From positions 1,798,001-1,862,000 of the forward strand of contig NZ_UHCT01000001.1 of assembly GCF_900458435.1 (NCBI RefSeq): a stretch of 64,000 nt of DNA, written 5' to 3'. Origin of the DNA: Staphylococcus carnosus (lineage in GTDB: Bacteria; Bacillota; Bacilli; Staphylococcales; Staphylococcaceae). The position numbers were made by a program, and so were the translations under genes. The notes beneath the pieces are model-generated. The model was not told the origin of the DNA and made no database searches. It was given only the letters and a program-made list of their open reading frames with translations. This document shows positions 61,353 to 64,000 of the stretch, in pieces. The first letter of the stretch is position 1; every line of letters begins with the position of its first letter.

Positions 61353-62654
61353 TTACTGATTATCAACAGGTGTGCGCATTTGAATTACAAATGCAATGAT
61401 GACTGCAACCAGCATGATTAATAAAATTGGTGTGATAAAAATAGATAATAACAATCCATGGATCATGATATTCACAAATTCAGTCAACAATTTAAAGAAT
61501 AAAATGCTGATCATAAACATTTGTACATAGTAGAATTTACCACGTAAGAAATGTGTCAATGTTGTAATGATATAAATGATAATTACAACTAATAATAAGA
61601 ATAAGGTAATCCATTCAATAACATAAGAAGTTTGAGATAATTCCCATTCACCAGAAGCAAATAATGCATTTCTGTTATTTAATTCTAACAGTGTAAATAG
61701 AAATAAAATGATACCGCAAATCAATTCAACGATTCCTGGCTTAATCCATTTCGGACGTTTCATCCAGTTAGGAATATCATCGTCTTGTATATCAATTTTT
61801 TCTTTTATTGAGTTTTTAAATTTATCGCGCTTGTTTCTCATTTTTTCTAAATCAATGCTGCGTCTTGTGCGATAAGTGAATTCTTGAGTACGTTCTTGAA
61901 ATTCACGGAATTGTTCTTTCGTTTGACTCATTGCACCATTTTTATCCGTACGAGAATATTCCATTTCTTCGCCTAATTCTGCTTTCGTAAGCGGTAAAGA
62001 TCTTCTAAGGAAAAGGAAATTCCATATTGATATTTGTGCAAGAATCCACATTACAATAAAGAATGCATTTACACTTAAAATATCTATCATCGCAATTTCA
62101 TGACTTTCAATACGTCCATACAATGCAATTTGTGTGATTAAATAACTGACTCCATATGCAGAAATTATCCACAAATAATGTTCTTTTCTATGATTATGGT
62201 TAAGTTCATCTTTATAGACAATATATCCTGTATGCACTATAAATGGTACAACAAAAATAATTGCTGCAAAGCCATATACTTGTGTCATTAAGATAATTGT
62301 AATAATAAAGAATAAAATCCCTATAATCAGGAAGAATATTGAAATATCATAATCGTATTTTGTTGTCATGAACAACAAATAACCAATCCATAATAATGCG
62401 ATACCAAATACAATAATGAATATGGCACTAAATACTGGGAACTGCCCGATAAATCGACTCATTATCCGGATGATTTCTCCGAAGAATGCATTGATAAAAT
62501 CCCACACATTATAAATATGTATATCGACTTTGCTCCCCTTAGCAAGCTTATGAATAAATGATAAATTCAATAAAATTATGATTCCAATGAAAAGTGAAAC
62601 AATGCCAATAATCAAACTAAAAATGATCTCAGCGTGCTTCTTTAAATACGACAT
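61353..62654 (-). CDS. Uncharacterised polytopic membrane protein
   Basis: A 433-residue integral membrane protein with about ten to eleven hydrophobic helices in two blocks, separated by a charged cytosolic loop of about 70 residues (about 235-305, rich in Glu, Arg and Lys: REFQERTQEFTYRTRRS). No transporter or enzyme signature is recognised. The ATG at 62654 follows GAGGTG; the track upstream of it lacks a site. It is conserved in staphylococci at this place as far as I recall, without a known role. Confidence 0.75.
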   Translation of the reverse strand: MSYLKKHAEIIFSLIIGIVSLFIGIIILLNLSFIHKLAKGSKVDIHIYNVWDFINAFFGEIIRIMSRFIGQFPVFSAIFIIVFGIALLWIGYLLFMTTKYDYDISIFFLIIGILFFIITIILMTQVYGFAAIIFVVPFIVHTGYIVYKDELNHNHRKEHYLWIISAYGVSYLITQIALYGRIESHEIAMIDILSVNAFFIVMWILAQISIWNFLFLRRSLPLTKAELGEEMEYSRTDKNGAMSQTKEQFREFQERTQEFTYRTRRSIDLEKMRNKRDKFKNSIKEKIDIQDDDIPNWMKRPKWIKPGIVELICGIILFLFTLLELNNRNALFASGEWELSQTSYVIEWITLFLLLVVIIIYIITTLTHFLRGKFYYVQMFMISILFFKLLTEFVNIMIHGLLLSIFITPILLIMLVAVIIAFVIQMRTPVDNQ

Positions 62655-62908
62655 GTTTTTCACCTCATAGTTATTATATAGGAACATAAGTGTTGTGTCT
62701 TTAGTGAATGTAATAAATCATTCTATGGTAGTACATAGTATAAAGGAATTGATGTCTACTCTCAATCGGTTAATACCCTATTTAATACTGAAAATGCTTT
62801 TTAAGTAAAATCGTTTGAAGATATTGCAATACAAAGATTGAACGTACCTGAAATCATCTTGACAATCCTGTATAAAAAGCATACATTTATTATAAATCAA
62901 TATAGAAA
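62655..62908. other. Divergent intergenic region before the TPP riboswitch
   Basis: No gene. It contains the promoter of the membrane protein gene (minus) and the plus-strand promoter for the riboswitch transcript: TTGACA at 62859-62864, a 17-base spacer and TACATT at 62882-62887. Confidence 0.6.
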
Positions 62909-62996
62909 GCACTAGGGGTGTTTCGTAACTGAGATGAAGCAGTTTTGCTTCAAACCCTTCGAACCTGATCTAGCTTAGACTAGCGTAGGAAAGTGT
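62909..62996 (+). promoter_or_regulatory. TPP (thiamine diphosphate) riboswitch
   Basis: The THI element consensus is present: CTAGGGGTG (62912-62920), CTGAGATGA (62929-62937), ACCCTTCGAACCTGATCTAG (62954-62973) and TAGCGTAGGAAAG (62981-62993). It binds thiamine diphosphate and lowers expression of the downstream transporter when thiamine is plentiful. Confidence 0.96.
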
Positions 62997-63052
62997 AGGA
63001 TGTCTGCCGGCAATATAATAAGGGCTATGCCGGTTTGTTCCGATGCCTATTT

Positions 63053-63087
63053 CACGCAGCTTGCTAGACAAGTTTGTGTGTTTTTTT
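63053..63087 (+). terminator. Attenuator terminator of the TPP riboswitch
   Basis: CACGCAGCTTG (63053-63063) pairs with CAAGTTTGTGTG (63069-63080, one bulge), followed by seven T. A GCCGGCA / TGCCGG hairpin (63006-63033) between aptamer and terminator may be part of the switch. Control is therefore transcriptional. Confidence 0.85.
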
Positions 63088-63111
63088 ATTTTATAGGAGG
63101 AATTATTACTT

Positions 63112-63687
63112 GTGTCAAAAGGACTTAAACTTTCAGACATCTTGGTAACTGTATTAATTGCAGTTGTTTTCGCTATCATTTATAACATTTGGAATTTAGT
63201 GTACAAAGCGATGCAAGTGACTGGATTACATCTTGAAGAACTTTCTTATGGTATGTGGTTTGCTGCTGCAGTCGTAGCTTACTTGATTATCCCTAAACCT
63301 GGTATTGCACTACTCGCTGAATTTGCAGCTGGTGCGGGTGAAACAATTGTTATGGGACGATTTGATATTGCAACAATAGTTTATGGATTATTGCAAGGTT
63401 TAGCTTGTGAAATTATTTTTGCGATTTTCCGTTATAAATCACGTACTATAATGGTTGCAATGCTTGCTGGTTTAGCTGCTGCATTAGTTACTTTCCCTAT
63501 TGACTACTACTATGGTTATCTAGGTGAAGTTGCAGGATGGAACTTGTTCCTATATGTATTCTTCCGTTGTATCAGCGGTATTGTACTTGCAGGTCTTTTC
63601 CCTTATTACTTAGTTAAAGCACTCGATAAAACTGGTGTTACGAAATTATTTAGACCAGCTTCTCAAAAAGATTACGATAATTTGTAA
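63112..63687 (+). CDS. ykoE: ECF transporter S component, thiamine precursor (YkoE)
   Basis: A 191-residue membrane protein with about five to six helices (LSDILVTVLIAVVFAIIYNIWN...). It is the substrate-binding S component of the YkoEDC ECF system, thought to import hydroxymethylpyrimidine or thiamine. GTG start at 63112, behind ATAGGAGG. Control by the upstream TPP riboswitch strongly supports the assignment. The ATPase gene follows after 12 bases. Confidence 0.9.
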   Translation: MSKGLKLSDILVTVLIAVVFAIIYNIWNLVYKAMQVTGLHLEELSYGMWFAAAVVAYLIIPKPGIALLAEFAAGAGETIVMGRFDIATIVYGLLQGLACEIIFAIFRYKSRTIMVAMLAGLAAALVTFPIDYYYGYLGEVAGWNLFLYVFFRCISGIVLAGLFPYYLVKALDKTGVTKLFRPASQKDYDNL

Positions 63688-63699
63688 GGAGATATTACT

Positions 63700-64000
63700 T
63701 TGTTACGCGCAAAAAACTTACGACTCAAATATCCAAATGCACCTGATAAAATATTTGATGGCTTAAATATAGAAATAAAGGATAAACAAAAAGTCTTATT
63801 ATTGGGACCATCAGGATGCGGAAAAAGTACATTATTAAATGTACTAAGCGGAATCGTTCCTAATTTAATAGAATTACCAATGAAATACGATGATTTGGAA
63901 GTTGATTTAAATAGTGGTGTTATTTTCCAAGATCCTGACACTCAATTTTGTATGCCTAAAGTTTATGAAGAACTTGCTTTTGTATTAGAAAATAAACAAG
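63700..64000 (+). CDS. ykoD: ECF transporter ATPase (YkoD), 5' part
   Basis: The first 100 codons run off the window end. TTG start at 63700 behind AAGGAG. The Walker A loop GPSGCGKSTLL and the Q-loop VIFQDPDTQFCM are present; the spacing from the N-terminus is typical of an ECF ATPase that powers YkoE through the YkoC transmembrane subunit expected next. Confidence 0.9.
   Translation, partial: MLRAKNLRLKYPNAPDKIFDGLNIEIKDKQKVLLLGPSGCGKSTLLNVLSGIVPNLIELPMKYDDLEVDLNSGVIFQDPDTQFCMPKVYEELAFVLENKQ

Overview
The window is a contiguous piece of a low-GC Firmicute core chromosome and reads as a Staphylococcus. The gene order uvrC-trxA-mutS2-polX-cvpA-zapA / rnhC / pheST, ctaA / ctaB-ctaM, pyc-ftsW, typA, potABCD, pdhABCD, def, rpoY-rnjA, ktrC, cydAB, nrdH-like, ptsHI is the standard staphylococcal backbone, and protein lengths match S. 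aureus orthologues recalled from memory (PycA about 1150 aa, TypA 615, CtaB 303, HPr 88). Some contents (an ornithine cyclodeaminase-family gene after tmcAL, a hxlR/hps/hxlB cassette between rnjA and ktrC, a tailed RNase J1) suggest a coagulase-negative species rather than S. aureus; the exact species cannot be fixed from the sequence alone. No tRNA, rRNA, insertion sequence, prophage or CRISPR array was found.

Layout. 1-7 kb: uvrC start (partial), thioredoxin, MutS2, PolX, CvpA and ZapA on the minus strand, with RNase HIII on the plus strand. 7-12.7 kb: pheST behind a phenylalanine T-box leader, a SpoU-type RNA methyltransferase, rpmF and the DUF177 gene. 12.8-17.9 kb: tmcAL plus an ornithine cyclodeaminase-like enzyme, coaD/rsmD, small Ylb proteins and a GDPD. 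18-22.3 kb: YlbF (RicF), a CAP-domain protein and the haem A module ctaM-ctaB / ctaA, with repeated TTTGTGACAC boxes in the divergent gap. 22.4-31 kb: pyruvate carboxylase, FtsW, YlaN, small Yla proteins and TypA. 31-41 kb: SuhB-like phosphatase, DUF1054, mntH behind a palindrome that overlaps its -35 box, two related membrane proteins with long charged tails, and the polyamine transporter potABCD with its XRE-cupin regulator.

41-54 kb: UPF0223, the pyruvate dehydrogenase operon (pdhABCD, minus strand, with a large RNA hairpin between pdhB and pdhC), YkyA lipoprotein, peptide deformylase, DUF1801 protein, rpoY-rnjA behind a long structured leader, the RuMP pair hps-hxlB with a divergent HxlR-family regulator, and ktrC. 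54-64 kb: cytochrome bd oxidase, a glutaredoxin-like protein, HPr and enzyme I, an uncharacterised protein, an RlmI-like methyltransferase, an unknown polytopic membrane protein, and a TPP-riboswitch-controlled thiamine-precursor ECF transporter (ykoE, ykoD partial) that runs off the end.

Functionally the window joins central carbon entry (PTS, PDH, Pyc, RuMP), terminal respiration (haem A for an aa3-type oxidase, cytochrome bd), translation and RNA turnover (PheST, RNase J1, RNase Y accessory factor, RpoY) and cofactor or ion supply (CoA, thiamine, Mn, K, polyamines). I found no obviously new multi-gene system. The most interesting material is regulatory or architectural: the rpoY leader, the pdhB-pdhC hairpin, the RNase J1 tail, and the HxlR homologue that lacks the expected N-terminal cysteine.
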